Position numbers and translations under genes: made by a program
Part shown: piece by piece, positions 26,583 to 34,745 of the stretch
Layout of the letters: every line of letters begins with the position of its first letter
How positions within the stretch are numbered: position 1 is the stretch's first letter
The notes under the pieces: generated by a model
Told to the model about the DNA's origin: nothing
What the model saw: the letters and a program-made list of their open reading frames with translations, nothing else
Databases searched by the model: none
Source of the DNA: Promethearchaeia archaeon
GTDB lineage: Archaea > Asgardarchaeota > Lokiarchaeia > Sigyniarchaeales > SOKP01
Direction: 5' to 3'
DNA length: 36,889 nt
Assembly: GCA_029856105.1 (NCBI GenBank)
Contig: JAHQWH010000093.1
Location: 1-36,889, forward strand

Positions 26583-27206
26583 TTAATTTCCTTTTTCGAA
26601 ATTTCTTATAAGTTTCTTAATTTTAAAATATCTGAAGTAAACCGTAGCTATTACTAAGATCATAAAAAGAAATAAAAACTCGTTAACGAATCCATAAAAA
26701 TTCGCGATTAACATAGTAATAAACAAATAAAATAGCCGTTCTGATCTAGCCATTAGCCCATAATCAAAATCTCCTTTATAAAAAGTCTCAGCTCTCGCTC
26801 TTAAATAACTTATCATTATCGAACTTAAAAAAGAAATAATAATAATTATTTTCATATCAAAATAACACCATAAAAAAGAATTCCAACAATAAAACAAAAG
26901 AGCAAAAAAAATAACAAATTCGCTCGTTCTATCCATAATTGAATCAAAGAAGCTTCCAAAAGTTGTTGCTCTATTCTTTATCCTAGCGATTGCCCCATCA
27001 ACGCCATCAAAAATACCCACTAAAAATACGAATATTGAGAAAAAAAATAAATTAAAAAAAAAAACAAGAGCAAAAAAACTAAAAAAAGAAAAACAAAGCA
27101 TTATGACCGTTGCTAAATTAGGATTCACGCCCATTTTGCCTAATCCCTTCGCTAATAATTCAATAAAGGGTCGAAATATTCTACGAAGCCGAAATTTTGA
27201 AGCCAT
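26583..27206 (-). CDS. CDP-alcohol phosphatidyltransferase family membrane enzyme
   Basis: 207 aa. The catalytic motif is complete: DGVDGAIAR, eight residues, then G-x3-D-x3-D (GSFFDSIMD), at about residues 67-91. Five or six hydrophobic segments follow the pattern of the family. In archaea such enzymes join CDP-archaeol to a polar head (inositol phosphate, serine or glycerol phosphate); similarity in length to archaetidylinositol phosphate synthase is noted, but the alcohol cannot be read. ATG 27206 gives MASKFRLRRIFRPF, a typical amphipathic start. It is 33 nt downstream of the gelsolin-like membrane gene on the same strand. Confidence 0.85.
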   Translation of the reverse strand: MASKFRLRRIFRPFIELLAKGLGKMGVNPNLATVIMLCFSFFSFFALVFFFNLFFFSIFVFLVGIFDGVDGAIARIKNRATTFGSFFDSIMDRTSEFVIFFALLFYCWNSFLWCYFDMKIIIIISFLSSIMISYLRARAETFYKGDFDYGLMARSERLFYLFITMLIANFYGFVNEFLFLFMILVIATVYFRYFKIKKLIRNFEKGN

Positions 27207-27239
27207 GACTCTTAGACAAACTTTATTTTTTTGCTAATT

Positions 27240-28025
27240 TTAATCGTTCTTCTCATATATTTTTTTAAAACTAATTATTCCAGTATAGAACCCTATTATC
27301 GTCGCGAGTATTTGAAGGATTTCAATACAAAACACATACCAAATTAATACATCAATCCTAAAATATATAAACTGTCCTATAATTTCGTAATACAGCGAAA
27401 TATCCCACACTTTTATTATAAAGAAAGTAATAAATATTAATATTCCAGAAATTAGCGTTTTGGTGAATAACTGTTTTTTCTTTAGAAAAATTCCCATTAT
27501 GGTACTAGTTACTATTAATGAGAAAGAAGCTATCAATAAAGTAGAAATAAACGAAATTTGAAATATGAAATTCTCAAAAAGTATTGAATAGTGAAGATGT
27601 GAATCGATAAATGATGTTCCGGAACCGAATATTAAGGAACCTAAGAAAGATATAGAAATGATCAATAGTAGACAACCAATGCTATTTAAATAGAAATAAA
27701 TACTTGATACTTTTCTCAAATCATAATTTAAACTTCCAACACTTCTAACATAGTATAGCTCTTTTAGATCGTCTAATTTTACTAAAATATCGTCTGGGGT
27801 TTCATTCGATACTCTTTTAAATTCGTAAGAAGTATATTTCTCCATTAAATCGCCTAATAATGCTCGAGCATCGCTTCGATTTCTAGCCGTACTTTTATTC
27901 CCCGCTTGAAACCAAATTGTTTCTTGTGAAGTATCTACGACAACAACAACATCGCTATCATTAATCTCGTCTGCTTGATACCACTGTCCCTTTAGATATT
28001 TGTAAGGAAAAAGATTAGTAGACAT
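27240..28025 (-). CDS. Probable single gelsolin-like domain fused to a four-helix membrane region
   Basis: 261 aa. Residues about 10-90 resemble one gelsolin/villin repeat: KGQWYQADEI, then SDVVVVVDTSQETIWFQAG (compare 'DVF-LD-G--IYVW-G'), NKSTARNRSDARALLGDLM (compare 'K-SS--ER--A---A') and FKRVSNETPDDI (compare 'V-V--EG-EP--F'). A Glu in the long helix used for calcium by many gelsolins is replaced. From about 110 to 255 there are four or five membrane segments (111-133, 150-180, 190-207, 223-250). Gelsolin-family actin regulators exist in Asgard archaea. A cortical actin anchor is inferred. Alternative: a divergent Sec23/24-type domain. Confidence 0.55.
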   Translation of the reverse strand: MSTNLFPYKYLKGQWYQADEINDSDVVVVVDTSQETIWFQAGNKSTARNRSDARALLGDLMEKYTSYEFKRVSNETPDDILVKLDDLKELYYVRSVGSLNYDLRKVSSIYFYLNSIGCLLLIISISFLGSLIFGSGTSFIDSHLHYSILFENFIFQISFISTLLIASFSLIVTSTIMGIFLKKKQLFTKTLISGILIFITFFIIKVWDISLYYEIIGQFIYFRIDVLIWYVFCIEILQILATIIGFYTGIISFKKIYEKND

Positions 28026-28157
28026 TATGACCTCTTGAAATTCTTTTTATTTATATATAATACTTAATTTTAATATTTATAATCTTTTTAATCTAATAAT
28101 TTTAAAGATTTTAAAACAATTATACAATTATACAATAAAAAAATTACGTGACGATAA

Positions 28158-28463
28158 TTGAAATTACGACTTATACTGAAGACTAAAAGCCGAAAAGACA
28201 AAGAAGTGGTCATAAAATTCAGCATACCTCCAAGTAAACATTCTGGTTTCATAAATTTTATCAATATGGCTCTAAACCAAAATAAACCAGTAATAATTAC
28301 ATTCGAAAAAATAAGCAAATCAGGAGAAAAGCAAGAAAGTAAAATTGTTGGAACATTCAAATTTGAAGGGAAGGATGATCCTGGATTAAAACAACTCGAA
28401 GAAGAAATCGACGATAAAGAAAAAAAAAGGAAAAAGCAACACCAAAAAAGAGTTCAAAAATAA
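28158..28463 (+). CDS. Small basic protein of unknown function
   Basis: 101 aa. The first 75 residues alternate like a beta/alpha fold (LRLILKTKS, VVIKFSIPP, PVIITFEKIS, KIVGTFKF), the last 25 are a Lys/Glu-rich helix ending in KKRKKQHQKRVQK. No family recognised. The start is TTG 28158, directly after a stop in the same frame; GTGA at 28148-28151 could serve as ribosome site. It ends 87 nt before the first GHMP kinase gene on the same strand. A nucleic-acid-binding role is possible from charge alone. Confidence 0.5.
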   Translation: MKLRLILKTKSRKDKEVVIKFSIPPSKHSGFINFINMALNQNKPVIITFEKISKSGEKQESKIVGTFKFEGKDDPGLKQLEEEIDDKEKKRKKQHQKRVQK

Positions 28464-28550
28464 ATCTTTTATTTTGTTATTACAATATTTAATTTAACAT
28501 CCTTTTGTTAAAATTTATTTATACTAAATTAATATCAGTTTATTTTAAAA

Positions 28551-29501
28551 ATGGAAGCCACAAAAAGTTTAGAAATTCCCGGAAGAATTTGCTTGATGGG
28601 TGATAAGGTTGATCTATTGGGAAAACCTGTTATAGCTATGGCAATAAACTTAATGATGAGGCTCGATTACACAGCTAGGTTTGATGACATAATTGAGTTT
28701 TATAGCCATGATACGAGAGAAAGAATTAAATTCAATTTGGGTGATTCACCTCCAAAAGATAATGATTTAGGTTATTGGAGTGTTTTGTATGAACGGTTGA
28801 AAGAAAAAATTACCCATGGATTTGTTTTAGAAGTTAAATCTGACATTCCTATAGGCGTAGGGTTATCTACATCGGCAGCATTATCTGTAGGATTTTTACG
28901 AACAATGAGCGAAGCTTTTTCTTTTAACCTTTCTAACAATGAAATCGCCGAACTTGCATATTTGGGAGAAAATCACGATTTAGGCATTCAATGTGGAAGA
29001 ATGGATCAATATAGCATAGCTCATGGTGGTATAACTTTTATTCATACCAATGAAAATCCTGGAGTTGAACAGCTAGATATTAGTTATCTACCAATTGTTG
29101 TAGGGGACTCAATTGAAGAAAGAAAAGCGGTATTAGTGTTAAATAGAATCAAAAGACAAATCAGAGAGAAAGATTCCCTAACATTAAATGCCTTTAAGGT
29201 AATTGAAGATTGTGTAAATCAAGGCAAACAAGCATTATTGAAAAGCGATTTTAAAAAGTTTGGAATGTACATGGATATCCAACAAGAACAAGAAATTATC
29301 CTAGAGGCAGCAACAGAAAAGATATTGAAATTATGTAAAGCAGCTAAAAATGCTGGTGCTTTTGGAGCAAAACAAATGGGTGCTGGTGGAGGCGGTTGTA
29401 TGCTCGCGTTCGCTCCTGGAAAGCAAGAAGAAGTCGCTCGAGCTATTGAAAAAGCGGGCGGGCGAGCGTGGATTTTTGAAATATTCAAATATAAGCACTA
29501 A
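28551..29501 (+). CDS. GHMP-family sugar kinase-like protein 1
   Basis: 316 aa. Motif 1 PGRICLMGDKVDLLG, motif 2 IPIGVGLSTSAALS (ATP-binding P-x-G-x-G-L-S-S-A type) and motif 3 KQMGAGGGGCMLAF are intact. NHDLGIQCGRMDQYS resembles the galactokinase-like 'GI-CG-MDQ' segment with the catalytic Asp, suggesting a sugar substrate phosphorylated at C1. In motif 1 Asp replaces the Glu-His of galactokinase (GDKVD versus GEH-D), so the sugar may differ. The last 4 nt overlap the end of the longin-type gene on the other strand. Confidence 0.82.
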   Translation: MEATKSLEIPGRICLMGDKVDLLGKPVIAMAINLMMRLDYTARFDDIIEFYSHDTRERIKFNLGDSPPKDNDLGYWSVLYERLKEKITHGFVLEVKSDIPIGVGLSTSAALSVGFLRTMSEAFSFNLSNNEIAELAYLGENHDLGIQCGRMDQYSIAHGGITFIHTNENPGVEQLDISYLPIVVGDSIEERKAVLVLNRIKRQIREKDSLTLNAFKVIEDCVNQGKQALLKSDFKKFGMYMDIQQEQEIILEAATEKILKLCKAAKNAGAFGAKQMGAGGGGCMLAFAPGKQEEVARAIEKAGGRAWIFEIFKYKH

Positions 29502-30247
29502 GATAGGCTAATGAAGCCCAGTTTGATTAGGTTTTTAGAAATATTATATACTTGTGAATATTCTAAATCCAAACTATTAGCAATTTGTTCAATTGATTTC
29601 TTCCCATTAATTTGATAAAAAACTTTACATGAAGTTTCGCCAGTTAAATAATATTTAGGATTAATTTTTTTAGTAATAGTGAAACGGGGAATTTGATTGC
29701 AATAATGCGGTAAGCCCGGCGAAGGATCTAATTTACCTTTTAATGCGTATAAATTGGATTCTTCATTAAGTTTTTCTTCTACACATTTGAATAATTCAAC
29801 GATTCTTTCCTTGAACCCAGATTCACTATCTTCTAATTCTTCTTTTTTAAAGCCTTCTAATACGCATCCAAACGTCTCAAATGCATTTGTTCTTCCTCTC
29901 CAATTTAATATTTCATTGATGTTGAATTTTTGTAAAAATGTACGAGACACTTTTCTTAAGATTCTTAGTACATTTATAGCTTTAGATTTTTCGTCATAAG
30001 TAGCGATATATAGTAAATTTGGGATGCTTGAATCTTTTAAAAAAGACAATTTTAAATCGTTATTAGATAATTTTAGTTCACTTATCGTTCCTAAATCCTC
30101 AAACGAGTCAGAAAATGAGTTTAAAGCCGAAAAGAAACCCGATACCAATAATAATGAATCAGCTTGCGAAAAAACGTTTTTACTAATAGAAAAGTTCTTG
30201 AATAATAATGGTAAACCGTCTTTAATTATTAAAAAATCGTGTATCAT
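29498..30247 (-). CDS. Longin-like domain protein with C-terminal winged helix
   Basis: 249 aa. Residues about 1-105 follow the longin/roadblock-type pattern common in Asgard proteins: FLIIKDGLPLLFKNF, then SQADSLLLVSGFFSALNSFSD, DLGTISELKLSNNDLKLSF and LLYIATYD before a long helix. In eukaryotes these folds sit in trafficking complexes and GTPase regulators. The middle (110-190) is unassigned. Residues about 200-249 form a winged-helix-like end (QINGKKSIEQIANSL, then SQVYNISKNLIKLGFISL). It may regulate a small GTPase, which is inference. It lies between the two kinase genes on the opposite strand. Confidence 0.58.
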   Translation of the reverse strand: MIHDFLIIKDGLPLLFKNFSISKNVFSQADSLLLVSGFFSALNSFSDSFEDLGTISELKLSNNDLKLSFLKDSSIPNLLYIATYDEKSKAINVLRILRKVSRTFLQKFNINEILNWRGRTNAFETFGCVLEGFKKEELEDSESGFKERIVELFKCVEEKLNEESNLYALKGKLDPSPGLPHYCNQIPRFTITKKINPKYYLTGETSCKVFYQINGKKSIEQIANSLDLEYSQVYNISKNLIKLGFISLS

Positions 30248-30327
30248 AAATTAAACTCGTTATTTTTTATCTAGGTTATTAGAATAACTTAAAGAAAAAT
30301 CATAATTAAAACATCAATAAAATTTAA

Positions 30328-30410
30328 TATCCAAAAAAGAAAAAAAAAAGTAATATCCTAATAATACAATATCAAAAAAAAGAAAAAAGAAAAAAAAAGT
30401 AATATCCTAG
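30328..30410. repeat. Imperfect direct repeat, A-rich with TAATATCCTA
   Basis: Two copies of an A/G-run followed by GTAATATCCTA (ends at 30360 and about 30409), each preceded by ATATC plus an A tract. It fills the leader of the second GHMP kinase gene. Either a slippage duplication or a regulatory site. Confidence 0.6.
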
Positions 30411-30423
30411 TAAATACAAGAAA

Positions 30424-31527
30424 ATGATTCGAATTAAATCTCCTGGAAGAATATGTCTCTTTGGCGAACATCAAGATTATTTAGATTATCCTATAATCTC
30501 TATGGCGATATCAAAGTATATTTATTTAGAAGCAGAAAGAATTTCTGAGCCAAAATTTTTAATAAATATGCCTAATTTAAATTCAACTATAGAGATATCA
30601 CTAAATAATAAAGAGCTCGATTACGAATCAAATCGAGATTATTTAATTAGTGGTTACAATCAATTTCTCAGGAAAAGAAGTAGGTTTGAAAAAGGTTATA
30701 AGATTAAAATTACTGGAGATATCCCAATTAACGCAGGTGTTGCCAGTTCTTCAGCTTTAGTGATTGCTTGGTTATACTTTTTAAATATAATAAATGATAC
30801 AAAATTAGATCTCTTTCAGTTAGCATTAGAGGGATATAATACGGAAGTAAGGGAATTTAAAGAAGGAGGGGGTATGATGGACCACTTTAGTTCGGTTTTT
30901 GGAAACTTAATCTTTTTAAAACCTGTACTCCCAAAACCTAATTTAATTGTTTATGACTTCAACCTAAAAGGGTTTGTTTTAGGAAATTCAATGGAAAAAA
31001 AAGAGACGGTAGATGACTTGGTTAGAACAAAAAATCTAACGTTAGATGCTTTTGAGAAAATTTCTAATATAATGCCCGGATTCAATCAATTTTATACAAA
31101 ATTAGAAGATATCCAGCCACATTTACTTAGTTTAAAAAAAGAGCATCAGAAAAAGATAGTAGGAAATATTATTAATAGAGACATTACTTATAAAGCAAAA
31201 GAATTGATCGACAAACAGCTTTCTTTGTTAATAAAAGGAAAGAACTCAAATATTATGGTTGATTTTTATCGAAAACTAGGATATCTATTAAATTTGCATC
31301 AAGAACAATTAAGAGACAATATACAGATTTCAACTAATAAAATTAATAAAATTATTGCTAATTGTTTAAGCTCTGGGGCTTTAGGGGGAAAAATTAATGG
31401 TTCTGGCTTCGGTGGGACGATGTTTGCTTTAATGCCAAATAATGTACAACTACTTAAGAAGGTTATAGAAGATGCGAGCGGGGAAGCTTTTATTATAGAA
31501 ACTAGTAAAGGAGTTGAGATATACTGA
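30424..31527 (+). CDS. GHMP-family kinase-like protein 2 (galactokinase-like)
   Basis: 367 aa. Motif 1 SPGRICLFGEHQDYLDYP carries the GEH-DY signature of galactokinase-type enzymes; motif 2 is IPINAGVASSSALV and motif 3 INGSGFGGTMFAL. EGGGMMDHFSSVFG gives the catalytic Asp region. It probably makes a sugar 1-phosphate. The gene ends in TGA 31525-31527, overlapping CTG 31524, the likely start of the nucleotidyltransferase; the pair would make a sugar 1-phosphate and then its NDP form. The substrate is not known. An unusual repeated A-rich leader precedes it. Confidence 0.82.
   Translation: MIRIKSPGRICLFGEHQDYLDYPIISMAISKYIYLEAERISEPKFLINMPNLNSTIEISLNNKELDYESNRDYLISGYNQFLRKRSRFEKGYKIKITGDIPINAGVASSSALVIAWLYFLNIINDTKLDLFQLALEGYNTEVREFKEGGGMMDHFSSVFGNLIFLKPVLPKPNLIVYDFNLKGFVLGNSMEKKETVDDLVRTKNLTLDAFEKISNIMPGFNQFYTKLEDIQPHLLSLKKEHQKKIVGNIINRDITYKAKELIDKQLSLLIKGKNSNIMVDFYRKLGYLLNLHQEQLRDNIQISTNKINKIIANCLSSGALGGKINGSGFGGTMFALMPNNVQLLKKVIEDASGEAFIIETSKGVEIY
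31510..31518 (+). promoter_or_regulatory. Shine-Dalgarno-like site for the sugar nucleotidyltransferase
   Basis: GGAGTTGAG ends five bases before CTG 31524, inside the end of the kinase gene. It differs from GGAGGTGAT at two bases and supports the CTG start. Confidence 0.5.
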
Positions 31528-32267
31528 AAGCGATTGTGTTATGTGCTGGTTATGGAAAACGATTGTATCCCTATACTAAAAAATACCAAAAAACAATGAT
31601 ACCTCTTCATGGAAAGCCCATGTTAGAGTATATTTTAAATGGGCTGATTTATGCGGGATTTCAAAATATTATATTAGTAGTAGGATATCGAAAAGAACAA
31701 ATTATTGACTACTTTCAAAATGGTAAAAAATGGGGGGTAAATATTGAATATATCAATCAAAAAGAGTTAAATGGCACAGGAGGCGCGGTACTACTCTGTA
31801 AGGATTCAATTTCTAATAATAATTTTTTTTTAACGTGGGGGGATATTCTAGTACCTTATGAAGTCTATAAAAAAGTGTACGATATTCATCGAAAAGAAAA
31901 GTATGATTTTATCTTAGTAGCAAACTATACTAAAGACCCTCATTTAGGTGCTGCTGTTTTTTGTGACGATGTTATCTGCAAAAATATAGTTGAGAAGCCG
32001 CCAAAGGGAACGTCTGGGTCGAATCTAAATAATTGTGGCGTGTTTATATTTTCTAAGGAAATTTTCGAAGTTTTAAAAAACCTCAAACCCTCTGAAAGAG
32101 GTGAGATAGAAATACCAAAGGCTCTCTTAAAAGGTATGAAGGAGCGAAACTGGAAAGTAAGAGTAGTAGAGATGGAGATGGATCGGTTTAGAGGGGATTT
32201 TGGGGATAAGGAGGAGTATGAACGATTAAAAGATGATTCATCGTGGCTTCAATTTTTAAAAATTTAA
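31524..32267 (+). CDS. Sugar-1-phosphate nucleotidylyltransferase (CUG start proposed)
   Basis: 247 aa if CTG 31524 is used. The signature KAIVLCAGYGKRLYPYTKKYQKTMIPLHGKPM is the GxGxRL...P-K-P/M motif of this family, but its first strand KAIVL lies before the only GTG (31536). In frame upstream are GAT ATA CTG after TGA 31515-31517, so CTG is the best start and shares four bases (CTGA) with the stop of the kinase gene. Later pieces: GTGGAVLLCKD, WGDILVPYE (metal Asp) and VEKPPKGTSGSNLNNCGVFIF. It should turn sugar 1-phosphate from the kinase into an NDP-sugar. Confidence 0.88.
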   Translation: MKAIVLCAGYGKRLYPYTKKYQKTMIPLHGKPMLEYILNGLIYAGFQNIILVVGYRKEQIIDYFQNGKKWGVNIEYINQKELNGTGGAVLLCKDSISNNNFFLTWGDILVPYEVYKKVYDIHRKEKYDFILVANYTKDPHLGAAVFCDDVICKNIVEKPPKGTSGSNLNNCGVFIFSKEIFEVLKNLKPSERGEIEIPKALLKGMKERNWKVRVVEMEMDRFRGDFGDKEEYERLKDDSSWLQFLKI

Positions 32268-32344
32268 ATAGTAGAAAAGTGAAAATAAATACATAGCAAT
32301 ACAAATGAGATGTTTTTATTACTATTTTAAAAAATGTGGTTTAA

Positions 32345-33955
32345 ATGCGAATAAGAACGAGAAAAAATCTTTTTAAAAAAAATATCGCGATAACTTTTTT
32401 ATTTTTAATTCCAGTAATTAGTTTTTCTAGCTTTTTAGGTTTTGGTCTTTACATCCTTGACGATCTCGCTTCACTAACTTTAAATCTTAAGCCTCCAAAA
32501 ACAGAGTACTTCACACCTTTAAATCAAATTGAAGGAAATCAAACTTATTTGGAACAAATGGCAGATACATACGATTATCAGTTGGAGAAATGGCATGTCC
32601 CTACTAATATTAGTATTGATGTTACATTTACTAACGATACTTATAGCGAGGTTGGATATTGGCACGGAACCGATAACGGAAATCTCCATCTAGGGTATAC
32701 GCTCGCGTCACAATGTTTGCGTTATAAATACGCGTTAGATAATAACGAAATAGACGAATTAAATAATGCTACCCGTATGATAAAGAAATGTGTTTCTGGA
32801 TTTACTAATATGCTTGCTGCTCCCAACGGGGGGATTGGCCCCGATTATCCTGGAATGCCAGCAAGGTTTGTCTCTGCTCCAGAGAATCGAAAATATCACG
32901 AATGGCTATTCCAAGAACACCCAAGACATTTTAATGGAACGGGGCCCTATAAAAATTGGAGAGTTAGATTACATACTTCACGCGACGAGTTAGCAGGATA
33001 TTATCTTGGCTTTGCCAGCGTTTTAAAATTTGTTGATCCTGAAGCGAATGATGATAGTAGATGGTGCGTAGAAAGAATTGGCTTATTAGCAGCGCAAATG
33101 ATCGAAGGTTTTCGCAAAACTAACTGGTTACTATTAGGGGGAGAGGGAGAACCTGTAGGTTCAGACTTAAATCCAATATTAGGGGAAAATATGTGGCAAT
33201 TAACCTTACTACGCATAGGTGCTACAGCATTTCCCGAAAAATACGATTCTCTTTACCATTATGTGGCAGCAAAAATTATGTCAATGAATAACGGACATAT
33301 GGGGTCAGTTAGCAATACAGCAATGGATACTTACGCTTTAGCTTTTAGTATGGATGTAGAATTTGCCTTAATAATGCTGGAAGACAATCCCTTATTACAA
33401 TATCATTACATAAAAAGATTTGAAGAAGGCTTTTATAGTTTCTTAAGATACCATCGTAATGCCTTTTTCAATATTGTTCATCTTGCTTTTATGACTTTAA
33501 TAGAAGATTCTTCTTTATTTGAGGATCCACAATATAATGATGAGACAATAAAATGGGATATTTTAGATCAATTGTGGAGGTATAAGACATCTGGATGGGC
33601 TAATGGCATAAGGAATTACAATTTAACTATAAGGCCTAATTCAACAAGAGCAACAAGCCTTAACCCTGATATTGCTGCTATGGAAATTAGTCCATTAAGC
33701 GCTAAATGGCTGGAATTCTTTGAAAACAATGTGTATGGCTCTCTCTTTTCTTGGATGGGGGAATTAGTTGATATTGATAATGTTCAATACTTATTCCCGT
33801 TAACAATCTCAGAAATGGGCGTTCATCACTTCCTCTGGGAACATGGCAAATTTTTTGGGACAGGAGGAAATCCTACTGGAAATGGATTAACACAGGTGAT
33901 ACCTAACTCGTATCTGGTCATTTACTGGATGGGAAAAGCTTTTAATATATTCTAA
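32345..33955 (+). CDS. Secreted or membrane-anchored protein of unknown function, possibly alpha/alpha barrel
   Basis: 536 aa. A Lys/Arg-rich start and a hydrophobic segment (about 16-38) form a signal or anchor; the rest would be outside the cell. Many Asn-x-Ser/Thr sites (NQT, NIS, NDT, NAT, NGT, NLT, NST) fit archaeal N-glycosylation. Motifs such as YWHGTDNGNLHLGYTLAS, helical pairs and MGVHHFLWEHGKFFG recall six-hairpin glycosidase-like alpha/alpha toroids, but no catalytic residues can be named. It follows the sugar kinase and nucleotidyltransferase genes on the same strand with a 77 nt gap and may belong to a surface-sugar set. Confidence 0.6.
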   Translation: MRIRTRKNLFKKNIAITFLFLIPVISFSSFLGFGLYILDDLASLTLNLKPPKTEYFTPLNQIEGNQTYLEQMADTYDYQLEKWHVPTNISIDVTFTNDTYSEVGYWHGTDNGNLHLGYTLASQCLRYKYALDNNEIDELNNATRMIKKCVSGFTNMLAAPNGGIGPDYPGMPARFVSAPENRKYHEWLFQEHPRHFNGTGPYKNWRVRLHTSRDELAGYYLGFASVLKFVDPEANDDSRWCVERIGLLAAQMIEGFRKTNWLLLGGEGEPVGSDLNPILGENMWQLTLLRIGATAFPEKYDSLYHYVAAKIMSMNNGHMGSVSNTAMDTYALAFSMDVEFALIMLEDNPLLQYHYIKRFEEGFYSFLRYHRNAFFNIVHLAFMTLIEDSSLFEDPQYNDETIKWDILDQLWRYKTSGWANGIRNYNLTIRPNSTRATSLNPDIAAMEISPLSAKWLEFFENNVYGSLFSWMGELVDIDNVQYLFPLTISEMGVHHFLWEHGKFFGTGGNPTGNGLTQVIPNSYLVIYWMGKAFNIF

Positions 33956-33982
33956 TCTGAAAAAAAAAGAAAAAAGGATTAT

Positions 33983-34510
33983 TTACAGATATTTATAATA
34001 GCTAGAAGCGTTGAATTTCTCAAAAACTTCGTAAACTTCTCTGAGGACGTTCTTATCGGCGGTTTTTGGCTTCTTTACGTAAGAGATTTTAATGTTGTGG
34101 TTTTTGTATAATACGAGGGTAAGGTTATCTGAAACGTCGCAAGGCTCGTAGTTTTCTATTCGCTTAAAATCTACGTCCTTTTGCTTATAGATCGGACAGC
34201 CCAAATAAGAAAACAGCTCTCTTAAATCGGATACGAGGCTTCTTATCGAATATTTATCGTACAAATGAAATTTAAGGAAACCTGCATACGATTGCACGAG
34301 TAATCTATTTGCGTTTTTTCCCGTTAGCTTTCTAATTTCCTCAACATTTTCTATCGTTTTATAGTTCTGTAAATGTCGAGAATTGACGATTTGTGTTATC
34401 CTATCCCCAATTGTCTTGCTTGAAAAGTAGGTTCTGAACCGTTCCTCTATGGACTCTATCGAATCCCCAATGTTTACTCGATTTGGTAACCAATTTGTAG
34501 GGACGGGGTC
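33983..34510 (-). pseudogene. Truncated integrase-like fragment without a clear start
   Basis: The frame is open from 34510 (after TGA 34511-34513) to the stop at 33983-33985 with only a late GTG (34297) as start. It reads SIEERFRTYFSS, then VEEIRKLTGKNANRLLVQSYAGFLKF and a tail VKKPKTADKNVLREVYEVFEKF ending SSYYKYL. A helical region with -ANRLL--YA-FLKF followed by a 'K-P-T---LREVYE' hinge is the arrangement of tyrosine-recombinase N-terminal regions just before the catalytic domain, which is absent. It stops 27 nt from the neighbouring gene. A split or decayed viral integrase is inferred. Upstream of about 34449 it overlaps the plus-strand frame. Confidence 0.4.
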
Positions 34511-34745
34511 TCAACAAACTTTCGATCTAAGCTACGGTCTTAGTGGAATTACTCAATGGGACGACAAATATTTCGTTATCTACAACGAGCAAGAATTAAT
34601 AAGCGAATTTGGACAATTTACCAAAGGTATTTCTTCAGGTCGTCCAACTATCACCTTTACTCAAGGCCCTCCAGACCAAGCAAAAATTTTTACTTGGAGA
34701 ACGACGATCTTTTTCCAGGAATTCATGAAGTCGGTAATGAAATAA
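34449..34745 (+). CDS. Phage/virus tail-fibre-like beta domain, upstream reading frame
   Basis: 98 codons. GTGSQQTFDLSYGL, then KYFVIYNEQELI and TITFTQGPPDQAKIFTW follow the pattern of tail-fibre repeats ('GTGS-TTF-LSY', 'VFVNGV-', 'TITFT-APP-GAKI'). After about residue 82 (TWRTTIFFQEF) the sense is lost and the frame ends, while the next frame becomes protein-like, so the gene seems to continue by a -1 shift or an indel near A5T5 at 34682-34691. ATG 34470 is an alternative start. The bases here look richer in G and C than the surroundings. Confidence 0.5.
   Translation: MDSIESPMFTRFGNQFVGTGSQQTFDLSYGLSGITQWDDKYFVIYNEQELISEFGQFTKGISSGRPTITFTQGPPDQAKIFTWRTTIFFQEFMKSVMK

Noticed and set aside
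7504..30247. One operon-like eukaryote-type trafficking system (JAMM, BRO1-like, GTPase, gelsolin-like, longin)
   Set aside because: The genes lie on both strands over more than 20 kb with housekeeping genes between them, so clustering is not shown.
34449..34470. Near-palindrome giving Asp-Ser-Ile-Glu-Ser on both strands, considered as an attachment site
   Set aside because: Too short and imperfect, and no second copy was seen at the other edge of the patch.
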